Origin: Prochlorococcus sp. MIT 1314
GTDB lineage: Bacteria; Cyanobacteriota; Cyanobacteriia; PCC-6307; Cyanobiaceae
NCBI RefSeq assembly: GCF_034093315.1
Contig: NZ_CP139300.1
Coordinates: 744,001-808,000 of the forward strand
Reading direction: 5' to 3'
Length of the DNA: 64,000 nucleotides
Position 1 is the first letter of the stretch, and every line of letters begins with the position of its first letter. Position numbers and translations under genes: made by a program. Below are positions 38,734-49,187 of this stretch, in pieces. The notes beneath the pieces were generated by a model. It was not told the DNA's origin, ran no database searches, and saw only the letters and a list, made by a program, of their open reading frames with translations.

Positions 38734-39345
38734 TTGGAAAAATTTAACGTAAATAATATTTCAAACCAAAATAGACAATTTGAACTATTTGGTTCAAATG
38801 TAAATACATCAATTAATTTTCAACACTCAAATAATCTAAAAATCAAAGGCGAAATCCTAACTGAATGGAGAAATAGAATATATAATCACCAATTCAAAAT
38901 TTCAAAAGATACTCACAATAAAACTTTGCACCAAACAAGTCTTCCTGTAAGTAAAATTTCCAATGAAAGAAAAATTGATCCGTTTTCTCTACAGCCATTA
39001 TCATTGAACTTTTGGAGAACCAATCAACATATACACAATGGCCCAGCAATGTATTTTGTAATTGACTCGATGGAGAGTTCTAAAATAATCCTATATATAG
39101 GAGAAACAAATTCAGCAAATAAGAGATGGAAGGGAGAACATGACTGTAAAAATTACCTCATGAACTATAAAGAAGCCCTAGCTCATAACAAACTCACAAG
39201 TCACCAAGATATTCGTTTCTTCTTAGATGTACCTAAAGAAGTAAAATTAAGACGTAAATTAGAACAGCAACTGATATATTTATGGTTACCACCTTTTAAT
39301 AAAGAAACTCGAGATAGGTGGGCAACTACTTTCACAAACAACTAA
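38734..39345 (+). CDS. GIY-YIG-like nuclease-fold protein, cyanobacterial
   Basis: A 203-residue protein starting at TTG. Residues 1-100 are polar, with no recognised domain. From 106 a GIY-YIG-like core appears: MYFVID (106-111) for GIY, LYIGET (120-125) for YIG, the Arg in KRWKGEH (R131), the metal-binding Glu candidate E177 in RRKLEQQLI, and a PPFNKETRDRW end. The spacing fits a single GIY-YIG domain of about 95 residues. No homing-endonuclease DNA-binding domain is visible. Its target is unknown; repair or RNA processing are open options. The next gene is pepA. Confidence 0.72.
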   Translation: MEKFNVNNISNQNRQFELFGSNVNTSINFQHSNNLKIKGEILTEWRNRIYNHQFKISKDTHNKTLHQTSLPVSKISNERKIDPFSLQPLSLNFWRTNQHIHNGPAMYFVIDSMESSKIILYIGETNSANKRWKGEHDCKNYLMNYKEALAHNKLTSHQDIRFFLDVPKEVKLRRKLEQQLIYLWLPPFNKETRDRWATTFTNN

Positions 39346-39369
39346 AAGTTAATTAAATCGATTTTACAA

Positions 39370-40842
39370 ATGCAATTTTCCACATTCCAAAAAAATCTAG
39401 ATAACTGGCAAGGTGCTTCATTAATTTTTGGAGTTTTAGAGGAAGAAATTGCAAGTCAACTTGAAAACATAAAATTTGTTGTTGACACAAAATTATTACT
39501 AAAAAAAGTTACTCAAAAAAAATTCAAAGGAGAAAAAGGAAAAACTTTAAACTTTGAATTTTTAGATCAAAAATTAGAAACTTTAATCATAGTTGGCCTT
39601 GGCAAATCAAAAGACCTAAATAAAAGTGATATAGAAAACTCTATAGGAAATCTAGTTAGGAAAACTGTTGATAAAAACGAAAAAATCAGCATCTTGCTAC
39701 CTTGGGAATTAATAAATTCACAACTAGAAATAAATCAATTAGCAGAGTCAGCCAGATTATCTGCCTATAAGGACAATAGATTCAATAAGAAAAAAGATGA
39801 AAAGAAAGTCCTTAAAGAAATAGAGTTTTTGAATTTAAAAAAAATTGAGAATATTAACTTTGAAGAGACAGCACAAATATGTGAAGGTGTAGAACTAGCT
39901 AGAAGACTTGTAGCCGCCCCTCCTAATAGTCTTACACCTCAGGAAATGTCTATACAAGCTACTCAAATAGCTAAAGATCATGGTTTGGAAGTGAAAATTT
40001 TAGAGGCAAAAGATTGTGAAGATTTAGGAATGGGTGCATATTTAGCTGTAGCAAAAGGTTCTGATCTAGATCCTAAATTTATACATCTTACTTTAAAGTC
40101 AGAGGGGCCTATAAAAGAAAGGATTGCGCTTGTTGGGAAGGGTTTAACCTTTGATTCTGGAGGATACAATCTGAAAGTAGGGGCTTCTCAAATTGAAATG
40201 ATGAAATATGATATGGGCGGAAGCGCTGCAGTTTTAGGTGCAGCAAAAGCACTTGGAGCAATAAAACCAAAGGGATTAGAAATTCATTTTATTGTGGCTG
40301 CTTGCGAAAACATGATAAATGGATCTGCAGTACATCCTGGAGATGTAGTTAAGGCATCTAATGGCAAGACAATTGAAATAAATAACACTGATGCAGAGGG
40401 TAGACTCACATTAGCTGATGCTTTAACTTACGCATCCAATTTAAAACCGGATTCAATCATAGATCTCGCCACTTTAACAGGAGCTATTGTTGTTGCATTA
40501 GGGAATGATGTAGCTGGATTCTGGAGCAATAATGATGATCTAGCAAATGGCCTAAAAGCTGCATCAAGTCAATCTGGAGAAGAATTATGGCAAATGCCTT
40601 TACAAAAATCTTATAAAGAAGGGTTAAAGTCTCATATAGCTGACATGAAAAATACAGGTCCTAGAGCAGGTGGGTCAATAACCGCTGCTTTGTTTTTAGA
40701 GGAATTCTTTGATAAAGAGATTAAATGGGCTCATATTGATATTGCTGGGACTTGTTGGACTGATAAAAATAAGGGAATTAATCCATCAGGTGCAACCGGT
40801 TTTGGAGTTAAAACTCTTGTTCAATGGATTAAAAATAAATAA
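39370..40842 (+). CDS. pepA: leucyl aminopeptidase PepA
   Basis: PepA is a two-metal cytosolic aminopeptidase (M17) that removes N-terminal residues and may bind DNA in some bacteria. The 490-residue protein has the catalytic-domain blocks [27 protein letters not shown] and the signature [14 protein letters not shown], with Lys in GLTFDSGG and Arg in EGRL as active residues. The N-terminal domain (1-160) is less conserved, as usual. It converges on msrA. Confidence 0.96.
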   Translation: MQFSTFQKNLDNWQGASLIFGVLEEEIASQLENIKFVVDTKLLLKKVTQKKFKGEKGKTLNFEFLDQKLETLIIVGLGKSKDLNKSDIENSIGNLVRKTVDKNEKISILLPWELINSQLEINQLAESARLSAYKDNRFNKKKDEKKVLKEIEFLNLKKIENINFEETAQICEGVELARRLVAAPPNSLTPQEMSIQATQIAKDHGLEVKILEAKDCEDLGMGAYLAVAKGSDLDPKFIHLTLKSEGPIKERIALVGKGLTFDSGGYNLKVGASQIEMMKYDMGGSAAVLGAAKALGAIKPKGLEIHFIVAACENMINGSAVHPGDVVKASNGKTIEINNTDAEGRLTLADALTYASNLKPDSIIDLATLTGAIVVALGNDVAGFWSNNDDLANGLKAASSQSGEELWQMPLQKSYKEGLKSHIADMKNTGPRAGGSITAALFLEEFFDKEIKWAHIDIAGTCWTDKNKGINPSGATGFGVKTLVQWIKNK

Positions 40843-40853
40843 ATATATTTCAA

Positions 40854-41456
40854 TCATTTATTCCAAAGATTTATTGATCTAGCGTTATCACCCCATAATT
40901 TATCCAACCTCTGATCTCTCCCACATGAGAATCTATAGAACTTATATTTCAATTCATTTTTCTCTGCAAAATCCTGGTGATATTCTTCAGCCAACCAAAA
41001 TTGACCTTTGAATTTTAGTTTTACAGCTATTTTTTCTAATGGCACATGCAATTCATTAGAGGCGGAAACAATTGCATTTATTGCATCACTTTCCTCAGTT
41101 GCATTTTTAAAAAAGATCACTGGCCTATAAGAATCTCCACGATCACAAAATTGACCTTTGCCGTCCAGAGGATCAATATTTCTGAAATAGAGCCTAAGTA
41201 TCTCGGGTAAAGTTACCAATTTGGAATCATAGTCTACCAAAACCACTTCCTGATGTCCTTCATGATTTTCGTAAGTAGGATTTTGCAAATCTCCACCTGA
41301 ATAGCCACTTTGTACGAAATTTATCCCCTTTAATGACTCTAAATCATGTTCTAAACACCAAAAACAACCTCCTGCAAGAATCAATTCCTCTGCAAAAGCG
41401 TTTAAAGGGTTAACAAATATTGAAAGAGCAACTATTAGAGATAAGAGGTATTTCAT
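40854..41456 (-). CDS. msrA: exported peptide methionine sulfoxide reductase A
   Basis: MsrA reduces methionine-S-sulfoxide in oxidised proteins. The 200-residue protein starts with a signal peptide (about 1-22, LLSLIVALSIFVNPLNAFA), so it should act in the periplasm or lumen. The active-site loop is GGCFWCLEHD with C31 as nucleophile. Other family blocks are VQSGYSGG, NHEGHQEVVLVDYD and EYHQDF. It is the last gene after lpxB, 16 bases away, and may ride on the same transcript. Confidence 0.92.
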   Translation of the reverse strand: MKYLLSLIVALSIFVNPLNAFAEELILAGGCFWCLEHDLESLKGINFVQSGYSGGDLQNPTYENHEGHQEVVLVDYDSKLVTLPEILRLYFRNIDPLDGKGQFCDRGDSYRPVIFFKNATEESDAINAIVSASNELHVPLEKIAVKLKFKGQFWLAEEYHQDFAEKNELKYKFYRFSCGRDQRLDKLWGDNARSINLWNK

Positions 41457-41472
41457 TTCTTCATTATAAAGT

Positions 41473-42651
41473 TCAAATAATGGAATTAATAATCTCTTTA
41501 GCAGCTCTTTGAACTACACCCTCTTCGCCTAATTCTTTTTTTAAAAAGGCATAGCCTTTTTTAATTTTTATTTTTTCTGATTTACCTTCAAGAATCCTAC
41601 AAGATTTGTAGAAGATTTTCTTCTCGTCAAACTCTCTCTGTACAAATTCAGGAATTATTAGCTTATTAACTAACAAATTTACTGGTGAAATATATCTTAC
41701 TTTAAAATTGAGAATTTTTCTGGCAATAAAAGCAGTTATTCTACTTACTCTATAACCAACTATCTGAGGTATTCCATATAAAGCTAATTCCATATTAACT
41801 GTCCCAGATTTGCAAAGAGCAATTTTAGTCAGCGTATAAATATACGGCTTTAATCTTGCGTTATCTTTTTGAGAGATCACTTGTCCTTTAACTTGATATT
41901 TTCGAAAGGCCTTTTTCAATCTTTCATCAAAAACTCTCCTACAGGAGGGAATATAGACAACCAAACTTGGATATTTTTGTTGTAACTTTCTAGCTGCCAG
42001 CATAAAAGTGGGTAAAATATATTTCAATTCTTGAGATCTTGAAGCAGGCATTAAAAGTAGGATATTTTGATTTGGGCGAAGGTTCAGAATAGTCCTGGCA
42101 TCTTTCTTGAGAGGAAGTTTTTTTGTCAAATCAATCATTGGATGTCCCACCCACAAAACATTTCCACCCATCTTTTTATAGAAGGCTGCCTCTTTCTTGA
42201 AAATCGCAAAAATTTTATCAGAAAAATTTATTAAATTTGTCGTAGAATTATTCCCAACTCTCCAAGCCCACTCTTGTGGTGCAATATAGTAGAAAATTGG
42301 AATTTTAGTCTTCGATCTTTTTAATTTAATTCCAATGTTTATATTGGGTCCCATATAGTCAATTAAAATTAAGCAATCTGGAGGATATCTTTTCAGTAAT
42401 TTATAAAATCTTTTTTGAATTCTTATTGTTGGGAGAATTAGAGGCAAAGCTTCCCAAATTCCTATTGCACTAATGGATGTAGTATCTTGAAGAATTTTTA
42501 CGCCTTCTTTCTTCATCCTTTCACCACCTAATCCGCAAATTTCTAGATCTATAGAATTTTTTTTTGCTTCATCTAATAAAGCTTTTGATAACAAACTTCC
42601 GTGCAAATCTCCAGAGACTTCTCCAGTACTTATAAATATTTTTTTATTCAT
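41473..42651 (-). CDS. lpxB: lipid A disaccharide synthase LpxB
   Basis: LpxB condenses UDP-diacylglucosamine with lipid X at the inner leaflet of the plasma membrane. The 392-residue GT-B protein has the motifs STGEVSGDLHGSLL near the start, GLGGERMKKEG, LILIDYMGPN, YYIAPQEWAWR, LLMPASRSQELKY and KSGTVNMELAL. It overlaps lpxA by four bases, so translation is probably coupled. Confidence 0.95.
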   Translation of the reverse strand: MNKKIFISTGEVSGDLHGSLLSKALLDEAKKNSIDLEICGLGGERMKKEGVKILQDTTSISAIGIWEALPLILPTIRIQKRFYKLLKRYPPDCLILIDYMGPNINIGIKLKRSKTKIPIFYYIAPQEWAWRVGNNSTTNLINFSDKIFAIFKKEAAFYKKMGGNVLWVGHPMIDLTKKLPLKKDARTILNLRPNQNILLLMPASRSQELKYILPTFMLAARKLQQKYPSLVVYIPSCRRVFDERLKKAFRKYQVKGQVISQKDNARLKPYIYTLTKIALCKSGTVNMELALYGIPQIVGYRVSRITAFIARKILNFKVRYISPVNLLVNKLIIPEFVQREFDEKKIFYKSCRILEGKSEKIKIKKGYAFLKKELGEEGVVQRAAKEIINSII

Positions 42652-43502
42652 AAATTCACTAAAGGCATTGGTCCACGTCTTTCCTTAGATATTGATTCTT
42701 TTAAAAAACTACACAATCTTGAAGATGAAAGATCTAATTCTCCTATCATCGCTTTTTCTAATGAATTTGAAATAGCATCATTAGATTTAAAAAGTAGATT
42801 CCAAGTATTTTGTAAAATTTTTAGATCAAAATCCTTATTTTCAATCAAACCACTTCTTTTAATTCCAATCCTATTTAATCCCCTCAATCTTCCTGGATGA
42901 CCTTCGGCTAAACAAAATGGAGGCACATCTCGATCTACTCTAGTCATTCCGCCAATCATTGCTAAATATCCAATATGTACAAATTGATGAATCCCCAGGC
43001 AGCCACCAATAATAGCTTTATCTTCAATCTTTACATGGCCTGCAACTTGAACACTATTTGATAAAACTATCCTGTTACCAAGTTCACAATTATGGCCTAT
43101 ATGACTGTAAGCCATTAACAAATTATTATTACCAATAATAGTCTTTTCTCCTTCATCAGTTGCCTTATTAATAGTTACACATTCTCTAAAAGTATTATTA
43201 TTTCCAATAATTACTTCAGTAGAGGCTCCTTTATATTTAAGATCTTGAGGATCCAGACCTATAAAAACATTTGGGAAAACTTTATTGTTAAAACCAATTT
43301 GAGTTTTTCCTGTAACAACAGCATTCGGACCTATTTCAGTTCCTTTCCCAATAGTTACATCAGGACCAACAATAGCTCCTTGAGAGATAATGACCCCATC
43401 TTGTAATTCGGCACGTGGATCAACAAAAGCGTTTGGGTGCACTTTTACACCACTAAAGTTTGAATTTATTTCAGTATTTTTATTCTCCATATATCTAATC
43501 AA
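42648..43502 (-). CDS. lpxA: UDP-N-acetylglucosamine acyltransferase LpxA
   Basis: LpxA adds the first acyl chain of lipid A from acyl-ACP. The 284-residue protein is a left-handed beta-helix of hexapeptide repeats ([39 protein letters not shown]) with the catalytic His in [11 protein letters not shown] helical C-terminal domain follows. The first 15 residues ([15 protein letters not shown]) are an extra, polar tail. It overlaps fabZ by eight bases. Confidence 0.95.
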   Translation of the reverse strand: MIRYMENKNTEINSNFSGVKVHPNAFVDPRAELQDGVIISQGAIVGPDVTIGKGTEIGPNAVVTGKTQIGFNNKVFPNVFIGLDPQDLKYKGASTEVIIGNNNTFRECVTINKATDEGEKTIIGNNNLLMAYSHIGHNCELGNRIVLSNSVQVAGHVKIEDKAIIGGCLGIHQFVHIGYLAMIGGMTRVDRDVPPFCLAEGHPGRLRGLNRIGIKRSGLIENKDFDLKILQNTWNLLFKSNDAISNSLEKAMIGELDLSSSRLCSFLKESISKERRGPMPLVNL

Positions 43503-43953
43503 CTAATGAAAACATTAATTCTCCAGCACAAACCAACTTCCCACCAACATGTGCCTCACCCTGAACCTTGCCAAATCTTTGTCTTTTGATACTCAATAAC
43601 TTACAAGAAATTATCAATTGATCTCCAGGTACAACAGGTTTTCTGAATTTAACATTATTAATTCCAGCAAAAACGAAAAGTCCTTTAGGAAGATCGGGCA
43701 TTTGTGTTACTATAATTCCCCCAACCTGTGCCATTGATTCAACAATAAGAACTCCAGGCATTATAGGCCTTTCAGGAAAGTGTCCTTGAAATTGAGGCTC
43801 ATTGATAGTCACATTTTTTACTGCAACAGCTCTCTCACCAGGAATATTTTCTATAACTTTGTCTACAAGAGCAAAAGGATATCTGTGAGGTAATAAACCT
43901 AGTATGTTCTCAGAGGAGAGTTGATTATTTTCACTGGATAATTTCTTTTCCAA
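43495..43953 (-). CDS. fabZ: 3-hydroxyacyl-ACP dehydratase FabZ
   Basis: FabZ dehydrates 3-hydroxyacyl-ACP in fatty acid elongation. The 152-residue hotdog-fold protein shows [40 protein letters not shown] (catalytic His and Glu) and [19 protein letters not shown]. Placing fabZ between lpxC and lpxA is a common arrangement, since LpxA competes for the same hydroxyacyl pool. Confidence 0.96.
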   Translation of the reverse strand: MEKKLSSENNQLSSENILGLLPHRYPFALVDKVIENIPGERAVAVKNVTINEPQFQGHFPERPIMPGVLIVESMAQVGGIIVTQMPDLPKGLFVFAGINNVKFRKPVVPGDQLIISCKLLSIKRQRFGKVQGEAHVGGKLVCAGELMFSLVD

Positions 43954-43970
43954 AATAATTAAAGATAAAG

Positions 43971-44807
43971 TTAATTTTTGAGCGATGAGGCCAATAAAGC
44001 GTTTAAAGAATGTGATCCTTTATAAACTAAAATTTGTGCCTTAGGTAACCCTACCAAAGCCAAGTCCCCAATAAGGTCTAAAATTTTATGTCTTATTGGT
44101 TCATTATCAAATCTTAATGGCGGATTTACCCATTCATCACCATCACAGACAAGTGCATTTTCCAAACTTCCTCCTTTTATTAAACCAAGTTCACTTAATT
44201 CTTGAAATTGATCCTTAAAACCAAATGTTCTTGCTGGAGCAATCATTTCAACGAAACTTTTTGGATTTAAATCAATCACAAAAGTTTGATTTCCAATTGC
44301 TTTGTAGGAAAAACTTATGGTAGATATAATTGTAATTTTTTCAGAAGGAGTTGCTGCTATCACTGAGCCTTCTTTATTTAAAATTATTGATTTATTAATC
44401 TCTCGAAAAAAATTATCTGGGTTTGGGGCCTTTTTTATCCCTACTCTTTCAAACTCTCTTACCCACTGAATTGCCGATCCATCTAAAAGCGGGATCTCTT
44501 TCCCATCAACCTCAATATGTATATAACTTAGCCCACAACCTGCAAGTGAAGATAATAAATGTTCAATAGTATATAAATTTCTCCCTCCTAATTTAACCGC
44601 AGTACAAAGCATCGTACTTCCAATCAAATGTTGACTTAGCTTAAAAATCTCATTAGGTTTATCTCTAAAAGAAACATAATATCCTTCTTTTTCATAAGAA
44701 GAAATTTTAACTCTAGTTTTTTCTCCACTATGAAGGCCTATACCCTCTTTGGAGACAATACCAGCTAAGGTATAGCAAGAATCGTAATTAGTAGGCCAAG
44801 AAAACAC
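43971..44807 (-). CDS. lpxC: UDP-3-O-acyl-N-acetylglucosamine deacetylase LpxC
   Basis: LpxC is the zinc deacetylase that commits the precursor to lipid A. The 278-residue protein has the metal site [13 protein letters not shown] and [12 protein letters not shown], plus [14 protein letters not shown] at the start and DGSAIQWV. Its start directly follows the stop of the Omp85 gene with no gap. Cyanobacterial lipid A is simple, but the enzyme set here (LpxC, A, B) is intact. Confidence 0.95.
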   Translation of the reverse strand: MFSWPTNYDSCYTLAGIVSKEGIGLHSGEKTRVKISSYEKEGYYVSFRDKPNEIFKLSQHLIGSTMLCTAVKLGGRNLYTIEHLLSSLAGCGLSYIHIEVDGKEIPLLDGSAIQWVREFERVGIKKAPNPDNFFREINKSIILNKEGSVIAATPSEKITIISTISFSYKAIGNQTFVIDLNPKSFVEMIAPARTFGFKDQFQELSELGLIKGGSLENALVCDGDEWVNPPLRFDNEPIRHKILDLIGDLALVGLPKAQILVYKGSHSLNALLASSLKN

Positions 44808-46940
44808 TTAAAACTTCCATCCAACTCCAAGTGTATATCTCCAATCTCCACTTAGGTCCTTACTAGCAATATCTAATCTTAACGGACCAATTGGCGTTTT
44901 AACACCTATTCCTCCACCTACAGAAAAACCTGAACCTGATTTTTTTAGTAATTTACCGGGTTTTCCTGGGACATCATCTTGGGAGCCCAAATCACTACCT
45001 GCATCAGCGAATAAAGCCCCTGAAATCATCCTCCAAACAGGAAATCTATATTCTGCAGTTCCTTCAACAAAGGTTTTACTTACAGCTAGGTCACAAGATG
45101 ACCATCCTCTTACCGATGAGGTTCCCCCCATGCAAAATGCTTCATAAGGAGGTAATTCTCCAATAATTGTTCCACCTTTTAATTGAAACCCAATAGCTTG
45201 AGGGCAATCATTATCGGAGGGGTCACTAGACCTACATCCTTTTGTTAAATTTATAAATCTCGTAGGAATGAAAACTGCATATGAGGCACTCATTCGATTG
45301 AAAGTTGGTGAATTTTCGCCTAAAGGAACGAACTGTTCGCTGCCGATAGTAAGTTTATTTCCAGCGGTTGGGTTAACTGGATTATTTAAATTATTCCTAG
45401 ATGTATTTGCGATGAAACTTACTAAGGTATTTTCTTCTGGGCACGAGCCATCTGAAGGTGTATATCCTATACAAATTATTTCATCGATATTTGCCGTTGT
45501 GGGCGTCATATCTCCGTAAGGCTTTCTATTGCCACTACTATCAATCATTCTTACTCTTTTAAAATTCATCCCTGCAAGAACCCTCCATTTAGCAACTTTA
45601 AATGGATCTCCACCATTAAGAGGTCTCGAGAAAGAAAAACCTCCTCCTGTTTTTTCCAGAATAATAGAGGAGAAAGAATCTGAACTAGAAGCATTCGTGT
45701 CATCAACTGCATATATCTTTCCATTACTTTCACTTCTAAACTCTTGAGGATAATCCCTACTTAAAAACACATTAGTCCTGAAGGAAGTCTTATGCTTATC
45801 CCCTTTAATCCATGGATCAAATAAAGAAAAATTATAAGTTGTCGAATATTCACCAAAATTTAGGTTAAGACTAGTTGACCATGCTCTACCTAGTGCATTC
45901 GATTCCTTCAACCCCATTGAGGCAAAGATACCTGAACTATTGCTATAACCAAGCCCTCCAGTCAACGATCCTGTCCTTTGCTCGCTTAGATCTAGAAAAA
46001 TTATGACTTGGCCAGGATTTGCATTATCAGGACCAAGAGACACCTTGACATCATCAAATAATGATGTGGTATACAGTCTATTTATATCAGCTTCTAAAAT
46101 TTTTCTGTTAAATATAGTGCCAGGTTGAGTTTTTAACTCTCTTTTTATGACCCAGTCTTTTGTTTTCCCTTTTCTAGGCTTTCCATCGATAATAGATTCC
46201 CCATCAGATCCTGGGAATCTTAATTTTATATCAGATACTATACCTTCAGAAACATTTAATGTTACTAGCCCGTTTTCTGAGATTCTATCTGGGCCACTAA
46301 TTCTAGCTAAAGAATATCCTTCACTTTCATAACGCTTTTTTATTATTTCTATCTTATTTTGTAATTCTTTGAGGTTAAGTGTGGTGCCATAAAAATTATT
46401 AAAAATATTATCTAGGTATGCATTAGAGATAACAGAGTTACTTGGTTTGAGTTCAACTTTCTTCAAAATTGGATTAGGAACGACCTGTACAATTAGTCTT
46501 ACTCCTAATGGCCCATCTTTAGATTTTATTTTAACTCCTGAAAACCAACCACTAGCATATATTGCATTTAAATCTTGATTTAATTTTTGATTATCAACAA
46601 TACTTCCTGGCTTTATACTCATAGAATCATATGCAGCTAATTCAAGTTTTCTGCCCTCAGGATGATTTTCCCAGCCTTCGATAATTATTTCTGAGATAAG
46701 AACACTTTCTTGATTAATTTTTTCTTTATTTTCTGCAATTAAGAAATTTTTGTTTTGTTTATTATCCAACCCGCGGAATAAACCTTTTTTAAGATCTTTT
46801 ATTTCATAAGTTATGATTGATTGATCAACATCATTTGGCAAATACTGAGCAGCTAGTTCTGAATTATTTGATATTAAAATCAGGGGAGAGCAAGCAATAT
46901 TTGTGAATACCTTTCTAAATTTTAAAAACTGTTTTTGCAT
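44808..46940 (-). CDS. outer membrane assembly protein, Omp85/BamA family
   Basis: The protein has 710 residues: an N-terminal signal-like segment, about three POTRA repeats between residues 80 and 310 (for example ISEIIIEGWENHPEGRKLE, AIYASGWFSGVKIK, GTIFNRKILEADINRLYTTSLFDDVKV) and a C-terminal barrel with the Omp85 motif GGTSSVRGW near 600. It ends in an aromatic residue (GVGWKF), as outer membrane proteins do. Cyanobacterial Omp85 is the ancestor of chloroplast Toc75. It lies between purC and lpxC on the minus strand. Confidence 0.94.
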   Translation of the reverse strand: MQKQFLKFRKVFTNIACSPLILISNNSELAAQYLPNDVDQSIITYEIKDLKKGLFRGLDNKQNKNFLIAENKEKINQESVLISEIIIEGWENHPEGRKLELAAYDSMSIKPGSIVDNQKLNQDLNAIYASGWFSGVKIKSKDGPLGVRLIVQVVPNPILKKVELKPSNSVISNAYLDNIFNNFYGTTLNLKELQNKIEIIKKRYESEGYSLARISGPDRISENGLVTLNVSEGIVSDIKLRFPGSDGESIIDGKPRKGKTKDWVIKRELKTQPGTIFNRKILEADINRLYTTSLFDDVKVSLGPDNANPGQVIIFLDLSEQRTGSLTGGLGYSNSSGIFASMGLKESNALGRAWSTSLNLNFGEYSTTYNFSLFDPWIKGDKHKTSFRTNVFLSRDYPQEFRSESNGKIYAVDDTNASSSDSFSSIILEKTGGGFSFSRPLNGGDPFKVAKWRVLAGMNFKRVRMIDSSGNRKPYGDMTPTTANIDEIICIGYTPSDGSCPEENTLVSFIANTSRNNLNNPVNPTAGNKLTIGSEQFVPLGENSPTFNRMSASYAVFIPTRFINLTKGCRSSDPSDNDCPQAIGFQLKGGTIIGELPPYEAFCMGGTSSVRGWSSCDLAVSKTFVEGTAEYRFPVWRMISGALFADAGSDLGSQDDVPGKPGKLLKKSGSGFSVGGGIGVKTPIGPLRLDIASKDLSGDWRYTLGVGWKF

Positions 46941-46987
46941 AGTATTTTTTGATTTAGATAAATAGCGAATGAAATTATTGAATCGGG

Positions 46988-47716
46988 TTAAATGAAATCG
47001 TTTATTCTTCTATTAATTTCACTATAAGCTTCAATTAAACCACCTAAGTCATTTCTAAATCTATCTTTATCTAGGCTTACAATTATATCATTTTTTTGAT
47101 TGAGATCCCACAATCTACAATTATCGGGACTTATTTCGTCCCCTAGAAGGATATTATTTTTACAGTCATAACCAAACTCCAATTTAAAATCTACTAGTTC
47201 AAGCTGAATATTTTTAAAAAAACTTTTAAGAATTACATTAATTTTTAAAGTTAAATCTATTATTAAATCTAAATCTTTAGGGCTTATTATGTTCAATATT
47301 TCAATTCTATCTTTTGTAATTAACGGATCATTAAGTTCATCATTTTTAAGATAAATATCTATCAATGGTTTTGGCAGAACTGTGCCAGGTTTGATAGTCG
47401 TTTGTTTACACAAAGAACCATAAGCAGTATTTCTCAGAACAATTTCTAAGGGGATTACTTTTATTTTTTTTGCAATAATTGTATTCTCATTTTTAAGTTC
47501 AAGAAAATGAGTTGGAATATTATTCTTTATAAGAAGTTCAAAAATTCTTGAACTTATTAGGCAATTAAGTTTCCCCTTTCCTTCAAATTTAGCTTTTTTC
47601 ATAGCATTAAAAGCTGTAGCATCATCTTTAAATTCAATGATTACTTTATTTGAATCATCATGAGAAAAAACTTTTTTTGCTTTACCTTCATAAATCAATT
47701 CATTTATATTATTCAT
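46988..47716 (-). CDS. purC: SAICAR synthetase
   Basis: PurC joins aspartate to CAIR in purine synthesis. The 242-residue protein opens LIYEGKAKKVF and has FKDDATAFNAMKKA, EIVLRNTAYGSLCK, LVDFKLEFGYD and GDEISPDNCRLWD. It is divergent from purD with a 135-base space that probably holds both promoters. The Omp85 gene follows after 47 bases. Confidence 0.96.
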   Translation of the reverse strand: MNNINELIYEGKAKKVFSHDDSNKVIIEFKDDATAFNAMKKAKFEGKGKLNCLISSRIFELLIKNNIPTHFLELKNENTIIAKKIKVIPLEIVLRNTAYGSLCKQTTIKPGTVLPKPLIDIYLKNDELNDPLITKDRIEILNIISPKDLDLIIDLTLKINVILKSFFKNIQLELVDFKLEFGYDCKNNILLGDEISPDNCRLWDLNQKNDIIVSLDKDRFRNDLGGLIEAYSEINRRINDFI

Positions 47717-47851
47717 TAATTTAGGACCTCATTGATTACAAAAAGTACGATTTATAATTAACATATTTAATAGAGATCAACTTTTCAGAATAGTTATTTG
47801 CATTTTAACTGATTATTCATCGAAACCTCATAACCTTCAAAAAACAAATTT

Positions 47852-49183
47852 ATGAGTATTAATTCAACAAATTATAAAAGCAACATTAGATTAGAAAATA
47901 TTTTAATAATTGGGAATGGCGGAAGGGAAAATTCTTTAGCTTGGGTTATACAAAAAAATCAATTAGTCAAAAAAGTTTATTTAATACCTGGGAACGCTGG
48001 ATCAGAAAGAATAAATAAATGTGAAAGAATAAAAATTGATATAAACAACAAAAATGAATTAATCGGAAAGCTTAATTTTTTGAAAATAGATTTAATTGTA
48101 ATAGGCCCAGAAATACCTCTAGCGAATGGATTAGCAGATTTTCTTCGAAAAAATGACTTTAAAGTATTTGGACCAGGTAAAGATGGAGCAAGATTGGAAT
48201 ATAGCAAATCGTGGGCAAAGGAATTTATGCAAGACGCAAATATTCCAACTGCAAACTTTTGGAAAGTTAATACTCTAGAAGAAGCAAAAAAAATTATCCA
48301 TTCATCACCGAGCCCACTGGTAGTTAAAGCTGATGGTCTAGCTTCAGGTAAAGGGGTTTTTATACCCGATTCAAAAGATGAATGTTTTAGGGCAGCAGAA
48401 TCAATATTAAATGGTAAGTTTGGTGAATCTGGCAATATGGTAGTTCTAGAAGAAAAAATTCAGGGTCCAGAAGTTTCAGTTTTTGCTCTATGTGATGGAG
48501 AGAGATATATCTTACTCCCAACCGCACAAGATCACAAACGTCTGAATGAGAAGGATAAAGGTCCAAACACAGGGGGAATGGGAGCTTATTCTCCTGCTCC
48601 ACTCTTAACAGAAGATTACCTTAATAGAATCATCAAGGAGATAATTGAACCAACAATAGATCAACTAAATAAAAAAAATATTGATTATAAAGGTGTTATT
48701 TATTTTGGATTAATGATCACAAAATCTGGGCCAAAAGTTATAGAATATAATTGCAGGTTTGGTGATCCTGAATGTCAAACAATAATGCCTTTAATGGATC
48801 AAAATTTTGTATTTCTTTTAGAAAAATGCTCAATGGGAAATCTAAACGGTGACGAAAAAATTAATACTTCTGATAAGGTTAGTGGTTGTGTCATAGCGAC
48901 CTCCAGAGGTTACCCTTTTGAATATAAAACTGGCTTTCCAATAAAAATAGGAAAGATTGACTCAAACGATTGTCAAATTTTCGACTCAGGTACTTCTTTA
49001 AGCAAAGATGGGGAATTATTAACTGATGGAGGTAGAGTCTTAAGTATCGTCTGTCAAGATAAAAATTTCGATATGGTTTTTGAAAAAGCATACAAAAATT
49101 TAAAAGAAATAAATTTTGATGGAATTTACTACAGAAATGACATAGGCAATCAAGTGAGGAAAAACTTTTATAAGGAGAATTAA
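47852..49183 (+). CDS. purD: phosphoribosylamine--glycine ligase
   Basis: PurD is the ATP-grasp enzyme making GAR from phosphoribosylamine and glycine, the second step of purine synthesis. The 443-residue protein has IIGNGGRENSLAW, GPEIPLANGLADFL, VKADGLASGKGVFI, HKRLNEKDKGPNTGGMGAYSPAP and EYNCRFGDPECQ. An AAGGAG just inside its 3' end (49172-49177) serves nblS, so the two are likely cotranscribed. Confidence 0.97.
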   Translation: MSINSTNYKSNIRLENILIIGNGGRENSLAWVIQKNQLVKKVYLIPGNAGSERINKCERIKIDINNKNELIGKLNFLKIDLIVIGPEIPLANGLADFLRKNDFKVFGPGKDGARLEYSKSWAKEFMQDANIPTANFWKVNTLEEAKKIIHSSPSPLVVKADGLASGKGVFIPDSKDECFRAAESILNGKFGESGNMVVLEEKIQGPEVSVFALCDGERYILLPTAQDHKRLNEKDKGPNTGGMGAYSPAPLLTEDYLNRIIKEIIEPTIDQLNKKNIDYKGVIYFGLMITKSGPKVIEYNCRFGDPECQTIMPLMDQNFVFLLEKCSMGNLNGDEKINTSDKVSGCVIATSRGYPFEYKTGFPIKIGKIDSNDCQIFDSGTSLSKDGELLTDGGRVLSIVCQDKNFDMVFEKAYKNLKEINFDGIYYRNDIGNQVRKNFYKEN

Positions 49184-49187
49184 GATT

